Positions 1 to 11,104 of a stretch of DNA of 64,000 nt are shown here, piece by piece (within the stretch, counting starts at the first letter, position 1; each line of letters begins with the position of its first letter). This DNA is from Cristatella mucedo (lineage: Eukaryota; Bryozoa; Phylactolaemata; Cristatellidae), in contig WPIO01000019.1 of the NCBI GenBank assembly GCA_009760855.2, forward strand, positions 4,875,501 to 4,939,500, in the 5' to 3' direction. The notes under the pieces are model-generated. The model saw nothing but the letters and a program-made list of their open reading frames with translations, had not been told where the DNA came from and ran no database searches. A program made the position numbers and the translations under genes.

Positions 1-226
1 TTTTCAGCGGTCCTGAACTGCTACTTCTATGCTACTCACTACCTCAACTGCTCTCCTGACTCTGCTATGCTTCCCACTTTCTCTTTGTTACGTGAGACGA
101 AGTCTGTTGGCTACCGAATGCGTACCGAAAGCCGCTTAGGCTGTGAGTGCGCTATACAAAACTCTCCTGCGCAGCACCCACATGATCTTTATGACTTTGG
201 AGTTACTGACGGAGATACATTGCCCT
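1..226 (+). mobile_element. LINE B, 3' end fragment
   Basis: Sense-strand 3' end of a LINE family (called LINE B here). It matches, in reverse complement, the antisense copies near 861-1240, 18443-19130, 30380-30680 and 36150-36800. The element continues off the left edge of the window, and the family 3' end (GGAGTTACTGACGGAGATAC) falls near 226. Confidence 0.7.
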
Positions 227-536
227 GCTCGGCCATGTGCCGAGGCCCGCTTACGGTGCAGCAAATGTCACTGCCTGGAGCTCTAGACGTGCTAAACGGA
301 GGCATTCTACAGCCCAACTGCTGGCTTAAAATTTAGTGTCTCGTAATCTAAAGGTCTTTCAGACACAGATCCCTACTCACTGATCAAGCCGCATGCACCG
401 GCTGCCAAAACATTGCCGTGGGCAGGGGTGCCAAATGTACAGCTGTACTTTCGAAAGCTCCAGACCGTTGCAAAGCAGCAGGCAGAATTTCACGCCACAG
501 ATGTGCCTCTGATCAGCGTGTGCCAGAGACACTTAC
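227..536. other. Unrecognised stretch next to the membrane-protein exon
   Basis: No repeat family or RNA gene is recognised. A further 3' exon of the minus-strand membrane protein gene could lie here; one possible phase-0 start at a TACAG acceptor near 446 runs about 21 codons to a stop, but nothing confirms it. Confidence 0.3.
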
Positions 537-705
537 AGCATTCTTTGGTTCCGACTGTTGCAGCTCCAAGTTTTCATCGCCTTCTTTCTCAACGAACAGG
601 TGCCCTTTGGCTTCCTCGGCATCGATCGGCGCGGCATCGAGCGGCGCCGTTGTAGCAGCGTAGACGCCTCCGACGGCAGCTGGCTCCGCCTTCTTTTGCA
701 TTCTC
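537..705 (-). CDS. Exon for cytoplasmic tail of a single-pass membrane protein
   Basis: Internal or penultimate exon of an unidentified membrane protein gene. Read on the minus strand, an acceptor (TTGTAG, AG at 707-706) opens a 169-nt exon that ends at a consensus donor GTAAGT (536-531). It starts in phase 2 (the G completes an AGG codon) and ends in phase 0. The 56 full codons begin RMQKKAEPAAVGGVY and are rich in Ala, Glu and Asp, ending DENLELQQSEPKNA. The start phase and the basic beginning join exactly to the transmembrane exon at 2044-2116, giving CFRRRRMQKK, a classic positive-inside stop-transfer signal. If the donor is not used, the frame runs seven more codons to a TGA. The intron to the upstream exon is about 1.34 kb and holds a LINE B fragment. 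The protein family is not recognised. Confidence 0.55.
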
Positions 706-860
706 CTACAATCGGAGCTTAATGATGCGACGGTGATCTGCATCGTCGTGGCGACTTCTTATGCTATACTGACTACAGTGGCTCCAAAATGTCACCACCT
801 CTAGACCTTGCACATCAGAAGTAAGACTAAGGGCTCTGTTTCCGATATTATGTGGCCGAT

Positions 861-1240
861 GTAATGTAATGTATCTCCATCTGTAACTCCATAAAGTCAT
901 CAAAAACTGGGTGGGTGTTACAAGAGAGAGTTTTTTCAAAGTTGCACTCAACGCCTAAGTGGCTTTCGGGGCGGTAGCCAACAGACCACGGCTTACGAAA
1001 CAAAGAGAAAGTGAGAAGCATAGCTGAGTCAGGAGAGCAGTTGAGGTGGTAAGTAGCATGGAAGTAGCAGCTCAGGACGGCTGGAAAGAATGTGCCACAG
1101 TCGGCAGCAGGAGAATAGATATAGTTGCTTGAGAATTATGGAAGTGAGTTCCACAGTCATGAACCCGCAGAGAAAAAGCATCTGTCGCCATGGGTCTTTA
1201 AGTGTAGAAATTGAGCACAGCTTCAAACCCACACAGTATT
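861..1240 (-). mobile_element. LINE B, 3' fragment in intron
   Basis: Antisense LINE B 3' fragment, beginning on the plus strand with the short TACATT-type tail and the conserved end. It lies inside the inferred intron of the minus-strand membrane protein gene, in the same orientation as that gene. It is 5'-truncated near the codons for the last part of the reverse transcriptase ORF. Confidence 0.7.
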
Positions 1241-1284
1241 AAGGACTATAGATGTATCTTTTTGTTCACATACTTTTACAGCAC

Positions 1285-1465
1285 ATACCTTTCAATCCCC
1301 TGATCCTGTACATACCCTGCAATTCTCCGATCCAGTACATGCACTGCAATTCTCCGATCCAGCACATACTCTGCAATGTCCTGATCCAGCAAACACCCTG
1401 GTAACCCTTGATCCAGCAATCTTGTCCCCTGCAATCCCCTGATTCAGCGCATACCCTACATTCTC
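1285..1465. repeat. Degenerate minisatellite, about 27-30 bp unit
   Basis: Five to six imperfect copies of a unit containing CTGATCCAGCACATACCCTG. The copies differ by substitutions and small indels, so this is an old tandem array. It lies in the same inferred intron. Confidence 0.6.
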
Positions 1466-2043
1466 GATAGCGTCTGAGCCCGGCCTTTAATTACATTTAT
1501 AGGCGAAAAAAGTCACATTCTTTTGTGGCTTTTCCTTTCGGGTAATCGAATAGTGCTGATGACTTTGGTATTAGTAAGAGAGTAAGTAGTTCTCCGTTGC
1601 AGCACATATGCTTTATGGGCCTTCACGTGTTCAATTTTTTGAAAATATTTGGTATGTCAGTTTCATACCTGCATTAAAAAAATGTGTTCCACAATCCAGA
1701 AGGGTATTGCTATAACCCCGGGCATCCCATAAAAACCGGCGTGTCGTAATCCCATCGCTAGGCGCTGAGCCCTACTGGCTGCCCCAGAACTTGCTGGCTT
1801 GTCCTGTTGTTAGTGCTTAGCGGTTCGTAGCGGCTGCCACTGCCAGGGAACAGCTAGGAAAGCGGTAGCTTGCAGTCGCGGAGCAGTAACACATTTGGAA
1901 TCCTTGACTGAGAAGGCGACAAGCTGAACCTTGATTTGTGCAGCAGCCATCCAAAGTAAACATTAGAACGCGATTATTGCAGACGAACAGTATGCAGTGC
2001 AGTGAAAAGTATGAGCGCAGTAAAAGACTGGCGCTCGACTTAC

Positions 2044-2116
2044 CTCCTCCGAAAGCAGACAAACATGATGATAGCGACGATGAAGAAAGCACCGACTACG
2101 ACACCGACGATAACAC
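2044..2116 (-). CDS. Exon encoding a transmembrane helix
   Basis: Short 73-nt exon of the same minus-strand gene as 537-705. The open frame reads a very hydrophobic run, VVVGAFFIVAIIMFVCF, followed at once by three arginines, and ends at a strong donor AG/GTAAGT (GTAAGT at 2043-2038). The likely acceptor is CTAG at 2120-2117, giving a phase-1 start; its pyrimidine tract is weak, and the frame stays open further upstream, so the 5' border is the uncertain part. The phase-2 end fits the acceptor at 707-706. Phase-1 introns before membrane exons are common in cell-adhesion and receptor genes, but no extracellular domain exon could be recognised to the right, so the family stays open. An unrelated plus-strand ORF over 1938-2120 is the shadow of this exon. 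Confidence 0.55.
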
Positions 2117-2120
2117 CTAG

Positions 2121-4430
2121 TTGGCGTGCCAAGTTTGCCAACAGAATAGGTATGTGTACACATAAGCACACGCACGAGCGTGCACGTACACACAACACAC
2201 AAACCGCGAGTGCTAACGTTCACGGCTCGTTTGCTCGACCGGTTCTTTCAGCAAGAACAAAGAAGACCTATTTGCCAGGAGATCGCGGCTAGTCAGCCCC
2301 CTGGTTCGTTAGGTAAGCTCCACAGTGAGTCTCGGCGCGAGCTCCGGGGTGGGGGACGAGAGCGCACAGCAGCCGACGAGAAATTTTCCACCTGGTCAAC
2401 TGCTCACCAATCGATGTCTTGTCATGCTCGACTGCAAATAGAAGGTTTTCTATTAAGCTCACGAGTGAGCTGCCTGACGCTCGCTGGACGCAGCTGAAAT
2501 TACTGGACTGTCACAGAGTACAGCAGAAATGCAGAGACTTTCGATTATAAACTATGCGATCAGGCACAGTGCAAGCAAGTGGGAGCATATAATCGCTAAT
2601 GGCGAGCTTCCGGTGCGGCCATGTGTCAAGAGCCAGGAATGTAAAAAGCTTGCACGAACAGGAAGAAGAGAGATTAAAATCCGTGCCTTCGGCGATATAT
2701 CTGGCTAATGGCGACTGCTGTCAGCAGGTAATTCAGCACTAGTTGATCAGACTGGTAGTAATGAAAATCGGCCACAAATCCGGAGCAGAGGCGAAGATGG
2801 CTATTATTGGCTGGTGAGCTGCACCTCGACCGGTAAAATGTCTGGCTCGAAACGTGTGCGCAGGTCATCGAGATATGAGTGATGCAAAATTGTAACGAAA
2901 TGTGAACCCGGCAGAATGCAACAATAGCGATGCAAGTAATGAAACGAGCTTGTTGGGCCCATCAGCTACAGCCCACTGCGATGAGGTAGTCTAGTGCTCC
3001 AGGGTTCGTGAAGAGCAAGGGCAGCCACAGAGGCAGATCTCAAAGGCAGGCATCATTCCACCGAGCATTATCGGCGGCTGCTGCCGCCAGCCGTCAATCA
3101 GTGATTGTGCAGCGGCAGGCAGGACTCGTGTCGGGAGCTGCACTGTCTGTCGTTCAGCCGAGTTCTGCGCCGCTGTCACTTTGCACTGGTGCAGCGCCCT
3201 GCCAGTGAGCGTTGCACTCGAGCGCTTCTGCCTGCTGTGCTGGAACAGCGCAGGGCGAGCGTATGCATACCGTGGTAAGAGATTGGAGCCAAAGTAGTTC
3301 CGTTGCTGCCGATCGTCGGCGGTGAGGGCATCTTCAGCGACGTTTGGTTACCTAGAAATTAAATACTCATTCAAAGGCGCTGCAGCGAAAAAGAAAACAC
3401 TTCAATTTTTCCTCTGACCTAAAACTGTACAAAGAAAAAACGATTTGATTTATTTTCTCGGAATTCAGCTGCTGCGGCTGAGGATAAGCGAGAGAGCATG
3501 GACCGCTTCAGCAAGGGGAAGGTCGTGCACCCACCATACAACACTCTAGGTCGTGCACTGCCGTACAACACTCCAGCTCCAGCGAGAGCTATCATTATAT
3601 ACTATAATGTCAATTCTACGCCCGGGAAAAATCACGAAAAACTCCAACTTCGCTTTTGAAGACGGGCCTGATGGTCTACGGACACAGCTGGCAAGCCCGC
3701 TATACGGACATGCCATATTGGCAACGGCGCAGTTCTTTTATAACGTAGCAAAATCTTTATTGGAAGAAGAAAGAAAGAATATCGCTGAGTCCCCCGTGCG
3801 TGCCGTTTTCGCTGCATTTCTGCTGAGTGTGACATGCTCTTGGGCATCTTCTCCAGTCTCTTGCTTTCGTTAAAATTTCGCAAGTGACACATTCTTCGAG
3901 TTTTGAGCGAACCATCCACTTGAACTTCTTCTCCAGTCCTTTCCTGCTGACGAGTTGGAAGAAAATCTTGGTCTTGCTGAATGTCGGCATTACCACGTTG
4001 AGCGGATTTCTCTGCAGGTTTTCGGTGCCTCTTGATACACGCATTTATTCTGTGCCCTTTGCTCTCTTTCATTCATCATGTATTGCTATCAAAATTTGGT
4101 CCTTTTTCCCTTTAGCCTCTTTCCGATGAAATTCGATTTCTAGCTAAGAGATGAAATCTCGCCATCTGCAGCTAATTAATTTCGAGCGCTTTCTTCGCGC
4201 TTTCTTCGCACGGGCTAACGAATCAACCGGGACAACCATTCACAAGACGTACGGCAGTACTTTAAAATTATATTGATGCATTCAAGTTTCAACCATGAGA
4301 TTGTATGTTTCGTACCAATTTATGGATGCGAATGCCACGGGCTCACTTCCCATCAGTCGCACTAGCCAAGCAGCAGTGAGTTCGGTTTACGGGAGGCATG
4401 CAGCACTTACGGGATAGACATAAAAAACTA
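2121..4430. other. Mostly unrecognised DNA upstream of the membrane exon
   Basis: No transposon family is recognised here. Upstream exons of the minus-strand membrane protein gene should lie in this direction, but none could be proved. The longest minus-strand frame is 3632-4072 (146 codons, basic, no known domain), with no convincing splice borders. Confidence 0.3.
3632..4072 (-). CDS. Hypothetical ORF, 146 codons, doubtful
   Basis: An ATG-to-stop frame on the minus strand. The product would be rich in Lys, Arg, Gln and Glu in its first half, with no signal peptide, membrane segment or known motif. A second minus frame over 3757-4044 is also open, which argues that this may be chance. It could be an exon of the minus-strand gene whose membrane exons lie at 2044-2116 and 537-705, but no splice site was matched. 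Function is unknown. Confidence 0.15.
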   Translation of the reverse strand: MKESKGHRINACIKRHRKPAEKSAQRGNADIQQDQDFLPTRQQERTGEEVQVDGSLKTRRMCHLRNFNESKRLEKMPKSMSHSAEMQRKRHARGTQRYSFFLLPIKILLRYKRTAPLPIWHVRIAGLPAVSVDHQARLQKRSWSFS

Positions 4431-4560
4431 CAGCGTGCTCGCTCTTCACAACTGAGGCTGTGGGTTCAAATCCTGCAGAGGGTGATCCTTCATTGATGGT
4501 GGTGATAGATTAAGGCTCTTCTGCCGCTATGCAACTGAGACTGGTAAATCAGCTAATATT
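4431..4560 (+). mobile_element. SINE1 (tRNA-derived), 5'-truncated
   Basis: Carries the B-box-like GGGTTCAAATCC followed by the SINE1 body (gatcctt...gctcttctg...gctatgcaa) and the end AATCAGCTAAT. The A-box half is missing. It is one of ten copies in the window. Confidence 0.7.
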
Positions 4561-4594
4561 ATTAAGCTGACTAACAATGACCCGTGATAAATCA

Positions 4595-4696
4595 CGAGAT
4601 ATCGAATTTACCTTTGCAGCAAATGTAAATCGCCTTGAGAGAGATTGGGTTCTCTGAGGAGGCTTTATCAAGTGCATTATTGTTATTATTATTTAG
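4595..4696 (+). mobile_element. LINE A 3' tail
   Basis: Only the last about 100 bp of LINE A: GCAGCAAATGTAAATCGCC, the hairpin AGAGATTGGGTTCTCT, GCTTTATCAAGTGCATTATT and an (ATT)n tail. It follows a SINE1 copy directly. Confidence 0.7.
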
Positions 4697-5258
4697 ATTT
4701 CTGCCGCTGAAAAGTTTATAAAGATAAAATCTCACTCAAATGCAAAGCAGTTATACATTTTAAACATTCATTTTAACCTAAGCATATGCCTGCTGTAATA
4801 TATTTATTTCATTCGTAACTTAATATTTATTTACAGTCATCAAACTCTGACCTCAGCTAACATGACGTATGGGACGTACATTCAAACTAATGGAAGTTGA
4901 TCATACTGCAAGTAGCGAAAAAACCATTAGGAAATTTAAGTAACAGACAGATTTCATATGGCACATCGTCAGATAAAGCAGCCTTCAATCGAAACACGCG
5001 GGGAGCATGACTGCACGGCGGCAGCGGTGGTCTGGAGCAGGTTACCTACGGGCTGCCGCTACTGCTGCTTTAGTGGTGGCGCAGTGCACGCTCTGTGACG
5101 GGAAGTGCAAGGCTGCCGTACAAGCAGCCGGAAAGCAGCAGTTCGGCCCTTCGAGGCTCACTAAGGGGTGGCAAAGGGTGTGCTAAGAACTAGCTAGGTA
5201 GCTGTCGCCGACAGGCCAGATCATGCGAGGGAGGCAAGACCTCTCAAGAAGTCTGGCC

Positions 5259-5259
5259 G

Positions 5260-5301
<42 letters not shown>

Positions 5302-5432
5302 GCACGAATGCACACTCATACACACGCACTCACACACACACACACACGCATACACGCACACTTACACACGCACGCACTCACACGCACACATACACACACA
5401 TGCGTGAGGGGCAAACACGCACGTACACACAG
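5259..5432. repeat. (CA)n-rich microsatellite
   Basis: A CA dinucleotide run from 5262 to about 5293 and interrupted CACACG/CATACA variants to about 5432. ORFs reading Thr-His repeats over it are not genes. Confidence 0.95.
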
Positions 5433-7160
5433 GGGCATCCGGAAGCCGGAGCAGGCAGGAGGCGACCGCTCAGCTGCAAGCGCTCGATACCAGGTGCCAA
5501 CGGCTAGAAGAAGCTGGCCAGGCCAAAGAAGCATCCGGAAGCCAGCTACCACTCAGGGCGGCACAGGGCTCGCAACGAGCGAAACAAATTCGCCCTGGGG
5601 CCGGGGCGGTCACTTGTACTGTACTGCGAAGCAGCGCTTGACTTATCTAGCGTTCACGAGCACCGATGGCCTAGGCATAGGCAGCTGCCTATAATGCCTG
5701 TCAAAAGACTTAGAAAAGGATCCTTCATGCTTGAATGATTGAAAAATGCCGTCTGCGTCGACGCAAAGCTGTCGCTGCCCTAGTTCCCCCCTCCCCCCTC
5801 CCCGTCGGCTCGTGGACAACACAAAGCGGCTAAACAGAGCTGCAGAGTGGACGCACCTGCCAAGTCAGCCACAGACTCGTGCAGCTACTCGTGGCTGCAA
5901 CTACAGTGACTTTGAGCAGAAATAACGAACTCGCTCCAGTCGTCACGACAGTTGTGCGCTGTCACCACATCGTGGGGGGCTGGGACATAATCCTGGCAAG
6001 ACAGCGTGGCCAGTTCAGCAGTAGATTGAGCCATAAGCCACAAGGAAGTTACGTGTCTTCAGCCGTCAGTCGGCACTGCGAAATGGACGGCGACCGAAGA
6101 TGGGGTTGTTTACGAATGGGTGACAGACGTACCGAGAAATGTGGTGGTGGGTCTGGCCACCACCTGCAGGAAACTACTGGAGGAAAACCTTCATTCGAGC
6201 CTTTGTCGTTAGGAATCCAACTTTCATATGTCGAGGACAATGTCACTGATTATGCACATATGCATTAAAAATAATTGTGATATTCCTACAGGGTGAAGCC
6301 TTCAGCAGTTTATTTTAATGGCAGCATGCAATGGCGGCTGTGACGATAAATAAACATAAGTCAGCTGCATAGGGCCCCAATCCGACAAAAGTTAATAAAA
6401 TCCGAAGGTCTTTTTCAGTTACACTTGATGAAAATGAATTAAGTAACATCTTGCTCTTCGTTTAATTAACATTATAGTTTGCAGCCAGCCCTCAAACCTC
6501 GGAAACATATCGATATCATATACATGGCTATCGTCTCAGTGTCCTATCAGAGCGACTTGTTGACATCCATTTAAAATTTTTTAAATTTAAATATACATGT
6601 ATATATCTGAATGTCGATATCAGTTACCTAGGACGGCCCAATAAACAAAGTAATCAGTAGAAAAGCTGTATACGTCATCAAACGTCCGGGGGGGGGGCTT
6701 TATTTTCCGTAATCGTGGACATATAGAACCAATTGTATCAAACCGAAACCAAAAATATTAAAACCTAGGGTCAAAAAGCAGAGCTGAACTCACGTTCCAA
6801 ATTTCACTCCAGTACGTGAAATTATAGTTGCGTTATTTAATTTACATGGCACCAACCAACCCTGGAAATGAAGCTGTATAAGTCACAAGTATGCACCTCA
6901 ACAAGCTTCAAACATCCACTGCAATCTACTAAGGTTCGACAAGTTGGGATACAAGTCGCATATGACGCAGAGATCGGTAAATCGTTTATCTGTAGATTTG
7001 GTGCTTCCGGTTTACATCCAGGTTAGGTGTGGTTTGCATAACGAATTGTTCCTTTCATGCGGAAGTTGTCAGAACTTCCGATCCCAGTTCTAACACATTT
7101 GTCTTTCGAAATGTACCATTAACACATATTCGATTGCCGGACAAATGTTATAGGTATTTT
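5433..7160. other. No recognised gene or repeat
   Basis: Unique-looking DNA with GC-richer parts (5.4-6.2 kb) and AT-richer parts (6.3-7.1 kb). It includes a G9 run near 6690. No credible exon, RNA gene or transposon was seen. Confidence 0.4.
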
Positions 7161-7162
7161 CT

Positions 7163-7681
7163 TGACTTTCCCCCTTAAGAAAGCAATGCTAGACCAAGAG
7201 AACTTGAGCAGCTTCCGTCCAGTCTCCCTTCTCCCGTTCCTATCAAAGACACTGAAACGAGCTGTGGCAGACTAACTGAACTCTTACATTGAGACCTCAA
7301 ACCTAGCAAGTAAGTTCCAGTCTCGGTTTAGGGCTAATCACTCCACAGAGTCAGCATTGCTTAGGGTGTATAACGACCTTCTCATGAACGCAGACTTGGT
7401 TAAAGTCTCTCTGCTTGTTCTGCTTGATCTTTTGGCGGCATTCGATAATATTGATCCAAAAGTCCTTCTTGAGTGTCTTGAATCTGGCCCGGGCATCATT
7501 GGCAATGCAATGCAATGATTCAGGCCCTAACTCTGTGGGAGACTCCAGAGTATTAACGTGAACGAACAAAGATCCTCCGAGGAACCACTAAAGTACGGCG
7601 TACTTCAGGGCTGTATGCTTGATCCACTTATTTTCGCAGTCTATACTCTCCCTCTTGCCGACGTGATCACTAAGCACAATC
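7163..7681 (+). mobile_element. LINE A, reverse transcriptase part (left piece)
   Basis: Degraded reverse transcriptase coding sequence of LINE A. In broken frames one reads the FRPVSLLPFLSK block, the LLDL..AAFD block (motif A) and RSSEEPLKYGV (before motif B), matching the better copy at 25663-27180. It stops at 7681, just before the YADD motif, where another element is inserted, and resumes at 8959. Confidence 0.75.
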
Positions 7682-8958
7682 TGGAAAGCCGAAGGCTCGG
7701 CGGAGTAGGCGTAACCAGCCGCTTACCGAGCGGCGTAGCCTACGGCCGAATTCGGTTCGGTTCGCACCTATAAGCAGGCCGCCACGAAACGGGTGTTTCT
7801 GGCGCCGACCTACTTGCCGCTACTCAAGCGGGTCGTGAATAAGAAAGAGACATATGAATAGGGGATTTTACTGAGCTTTATTCACAAGCGTACAATGTCG
7901 CTGCGAGTCTCGCTCAGCTTTATCTCTACACTCCTCGCTAGCTCTCAACAGCACAAGCGCTCTTTCGGAGGAAATACGTCCCCGAACTTGGACTACCTAC
8001 GTCTATTGTGGGGAACGAACCAAATAGGACGAGGAGTCCGAACCGAAGCCTAGACACTGACTGGAGAACTAGGGCTCCGCCTCCACCTTAAACACGTCCG
8101 CTTCCACCTTAAACACGTCCGCTTCCACCTTAAACACGTCCGCTTCCACCTTAAACACGTCCGCTTCCACCTTAAACACGTCCCCGAACTTGGACTACCT
8201 ACGTCCATTGTGGGGAACGACCCCCGAACAGACGGAGAAGCCAAGGAACCAGCGGGATATCTCGCACACCACACCAACTACGTCTAGTTTGCACCGGCGA
8301 ATCCTTATGCCGAGACCGACCACGTGCTGCGCGCACACAAAACACAAAGGAAACACAAAATTCGAGCTCGCCTGCGATACGACCGTATTCGGCGGCGTCC
8401 ACCGAATCCTCCTGGCGTTGTCTCCACCTGTCTCGTCCATCGCCGGCGAACAGCCCGCCCTCCCCCTCGCTTTCAGAGAAACAAATCCGAAGGCGCAGAA
8501 GCGAAGCCGAAGAGAGAGCACGAGCCGAAAAAAAAGACGCGGAGCGAGCGTGCTCGACTTTAAATACCTAGCTGCGACAATGGGGCAAGAGCTTAGTGGT
8601 AACGGATCAGGCACCGTGAGCCATTACGGTAAGGATTTAATACCATCGCTCGGCCGCCGGATGGGCAACCCAGTCCAGCTTGAATGCCGAAAAGGTTCCA
8701 GACGATTATCGTGGACCAAGTTATGGCCGAAGTTGACAGGCCAGTCGACATTAATCAGCCGCTCCCTCGGGTAGCAGACCAATTCTAAAGGCCGGATTGC
8801 CGCCGCTGGTCCCAGAGCTTCCTGGCTCACTCTTAAGCTCTTGCTCTCTAACCACACTGGTGCTCCTCTCTGGCTCACTGCTCCAGGATAAAGAAGTTTT
8901 TGCCGCCAAACAGCTGTTGTTCACGATAAAATTAAGCCAAGGTCAGGGCGGCGCTACA
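7682..8958 (-). mobile_element. Solo-LTR-like insertion in LINE A
   Basis: A 1277-bp insertion splits LINE A between the codons for KHN and LGFHFYADD. It is flanked by a 4-bp duplication AATC (7678-7681 and 8959-8962) and its ends read TG...CA, as in LTR retroelements. On the minus strand there is a TATTTAAA (8566-8559) and, about 680 bp downstream, an AATAAA in TGTGAATAAA (7882-7877); the latter resembles the same spot in the LTRs at 59501 and 61201. There is no coding sequence, so a solo LTR left by recombination is the best reading. Inside are a 21-bp array and a duplicated 45-bp block. A non-LTR foldback or unknown element is the alternative. Confidence 0.55.
7978..8225. repeat. Duplicated 45-bp block with 21-bp tandem array
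   Basis: A block starting GTCCCCGAACTTGGACTACC occurs at 7978-8022 and again at 8181-8225, differing at a few positions. Between them, about 8085-8180, lie about five near-perfect copies of a 21-bp unit containing CTTCCACCTTAAACACGTCC. The second block follows the array directly, so the array and block likely grew by unequal exchange. Confidence 0.85.
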
Positions 8959-9999
8959 AATCTGGGCTTTCACTTCTATGCAGATGATACCCAGTTTTAA
9001 CTTTGCTTTGATCCCTCCTAACGCTCGAGATCGTCAAATTCTCTACAAACCCTAGCTGCATGTATTGAAGACATCTGCACATGGATGGCAGCAAACTTCC
9101 CTTCATTAAATGACGACGAAACTCACTTACTCTTTATAGGTAAACCAAGTATGATTCAGAAATTAGAACACCTGACGCTAAAAATCTTCAATCAACTTCA
9201 CCAGCATATCTCCTGTTGTATCTGGACGTAGTCTAGATGTCCTGTTTCAAGGTGACCTTTCATTAGACGACCGTATCAGCTCCATAGTCAAATCTGCCTA
9301 CTTTCAGCTATATAAAATTGCTCAAATTTGGGCTTGTTTAAACAGAGATACATCTTAATTGGTTCATGCATTTGTGACATCCCGTCTTGACATCTGGAAG
9401 TCACTGCTTGCAGGCCTTCCGGCCTGTGCAATCAGGCCGCTTACTACAGCTGGTGCAAAACTCTGCAGCTATGGTCATCTGCCATGAGCGACGCAATTGC
9501 CACATCATATCATTTCTCACCGACCTGCTCTGGCTCGCAATCAAGCAGCGCATCGACTTCAAGGTTCTGTCACTTACTTTTAGGTCCCTTCATTCTCTGG
9601 CTCCGGCCTACTTATCGGAATTACTCCCCCACCAGGCGAAGAATTTCACAAGCCGCTGTTCTGACTCGAATCGTGTAGCAATACCTCGTACGAACCTCAA
9701 AAGCGTCGGAGACTGTGCCTTTACTTCCTATGCCCCAAAGCCTGGAACTCACTACCGATGCACGTCACAACGTCCCCTGGCACGATGACATTTAAAAAGA
9801 GCTTAAAACGCACCTTTTTATTACATCACTTGGTGGGTCTTTGTGATTCGTCTTTCGTGAGCATGTACCTACGTACACTATGCCCGGTGCTTTCGAATGT
9901 TACCACCAAACATTTGGTAATGCTTTTTAAGCAGCAACTGTAAATAGCCCACAGAGAGTTTCAGCTCTCTGAGAATGCTATACAAATGTATTATTATTA

Positions 10000-10033
<34 letters not shown>
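8959..10033 (+). mobile_element. LINE A, reverse transcriptase end and 3' UTR (right piece)
   Basis: Continues the copy broken at 7681. It begins LGFHFYADDTQ (catalytic YADD, motif C) with a TAA soon after, then the thumb-region sequence (LAIKQRIDFKVLSLTFRSLH) and the 3' UTR. The hairpin tail is diverged, and the (ATT)n end is at about 9987-10033. There are several frameshifts and stops, so the copy is dead. Confidence 0.8.
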
Positions 10034-10034
<1 letters not shown>

Positions 10035-10745
10035 CAATCAATCGACAAAAGTCGAAAGTAGAGCGGATAGTGCGACGGAAGACGTGACGAGAAATTAATT
10101 CACTAAAGTGGGCCGAGTCGAGAGAGTGGCGGGACGTAAAAGATGAGTAAAATGGGACGAAGCGAGTAGAGTTTAGTCCAGAGTCTTTAGCCATCACTCC
10201 GGCATGCACAGACATGCAGCGGCCAATGCCAGCGATGGCTCGGCCTCGGAGCGGAGGCTTACGAGGAGGCTATCGGCCGGCCATTACTCAATCTTACTCT
10301 GCGAATGCTTCGACTCTCGATAACAGCAAGTCGTGCTGCAAGTTCAATCCACGAAATGCAGCTCGACAGCGGCCTTAAACGAAACCCAGTAAGTGCTTCA
10401 CTCCGTCGACAAGCGGTACACACCTCTACCTGCCGCTATTCTCGGCCCCCCCCCAACGCCTTATGGTGCAGCTGGCGCCTTCGAGCTGTAGCTTCGAGCT
10501 CCAAGCAGCGGCTCCATTGCTGAATGGCTGCCATTTCGGGAATGCATTAAGACGAGTAAATTAATAACAACTAAAATGTTGGCATGCTACATCTGCCAGA
10601 TTACCACTGCCGAAATATTAACCGAGGTTCCTTTATTCCAACGATTAGGCACATGTTGTGTCACGGTCTCTAGCTGGGCTACATAAAAAGGCTAAGTCGG
10701 CTAACGGCTATTTGCCGACTTGGCCTTTTCTTGTGGACTAGCGAT
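10034..10745. other. No recognised gene or repeat
   Basis: Unrecognised unique-looking DNA between a LINE tail and a TA array. Confidence 0.4.
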
Positions 10746-10747
<2 letters not shown>

Positions 10748-10792
<45 letters not shown>

Positions 10793-10827
10793 TAATATAA
10801 ATAAATAAATATATATATATATATATG

Positions 10828-10868
<41 letters not shown>

Positions 10869-10942
10869 GCACACTTGATCAAGTCTCTCACGACTCGCTT
10901 CAGTATCTTTGATAAGAAAGAATACATATTTACAATCATATA

Positions 10943-11008
<66 letters not shown>

Positions 11009-11045
11009 GTGTATGCATTATATGCCATTATATATATATCTATAT
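10748..11045. repeat. (TA)n microsatellite, compound
   Basis: Three TA runs (about 10748-10787, 10809-10865 and 10938-11040) separated by short unique pieces. Such runs can extrude as hairpins and are prone to assembly error. The Tyr-Ile ORFs over it are artefacts. Confidence 0.95.
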
Positions 11046-11104
11046 ATGTGATATGTGTATGGATACATATGTATATATACAAATGTATATACTAACTATA
11101 GTTG

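Noticed and set aside
1938-2120. Plus-strand 60-codon acidic ORF
   Set aside because: It is the complement of the minus-strand transmembrane exon; the acidic run mirrors the hydrophobic codons.
2251-2311. Plus-strand 61-nt exon between TTTCAG and GTAAGC
   Set aside because: The signals are fair, but it lies opposite the supported minus-strand gene and the peptide is not recognisable.
7730-7765. 5S rRNA-like start GCCTACGGCC
   Set aside because: Ten bases only; no internal control region follows.
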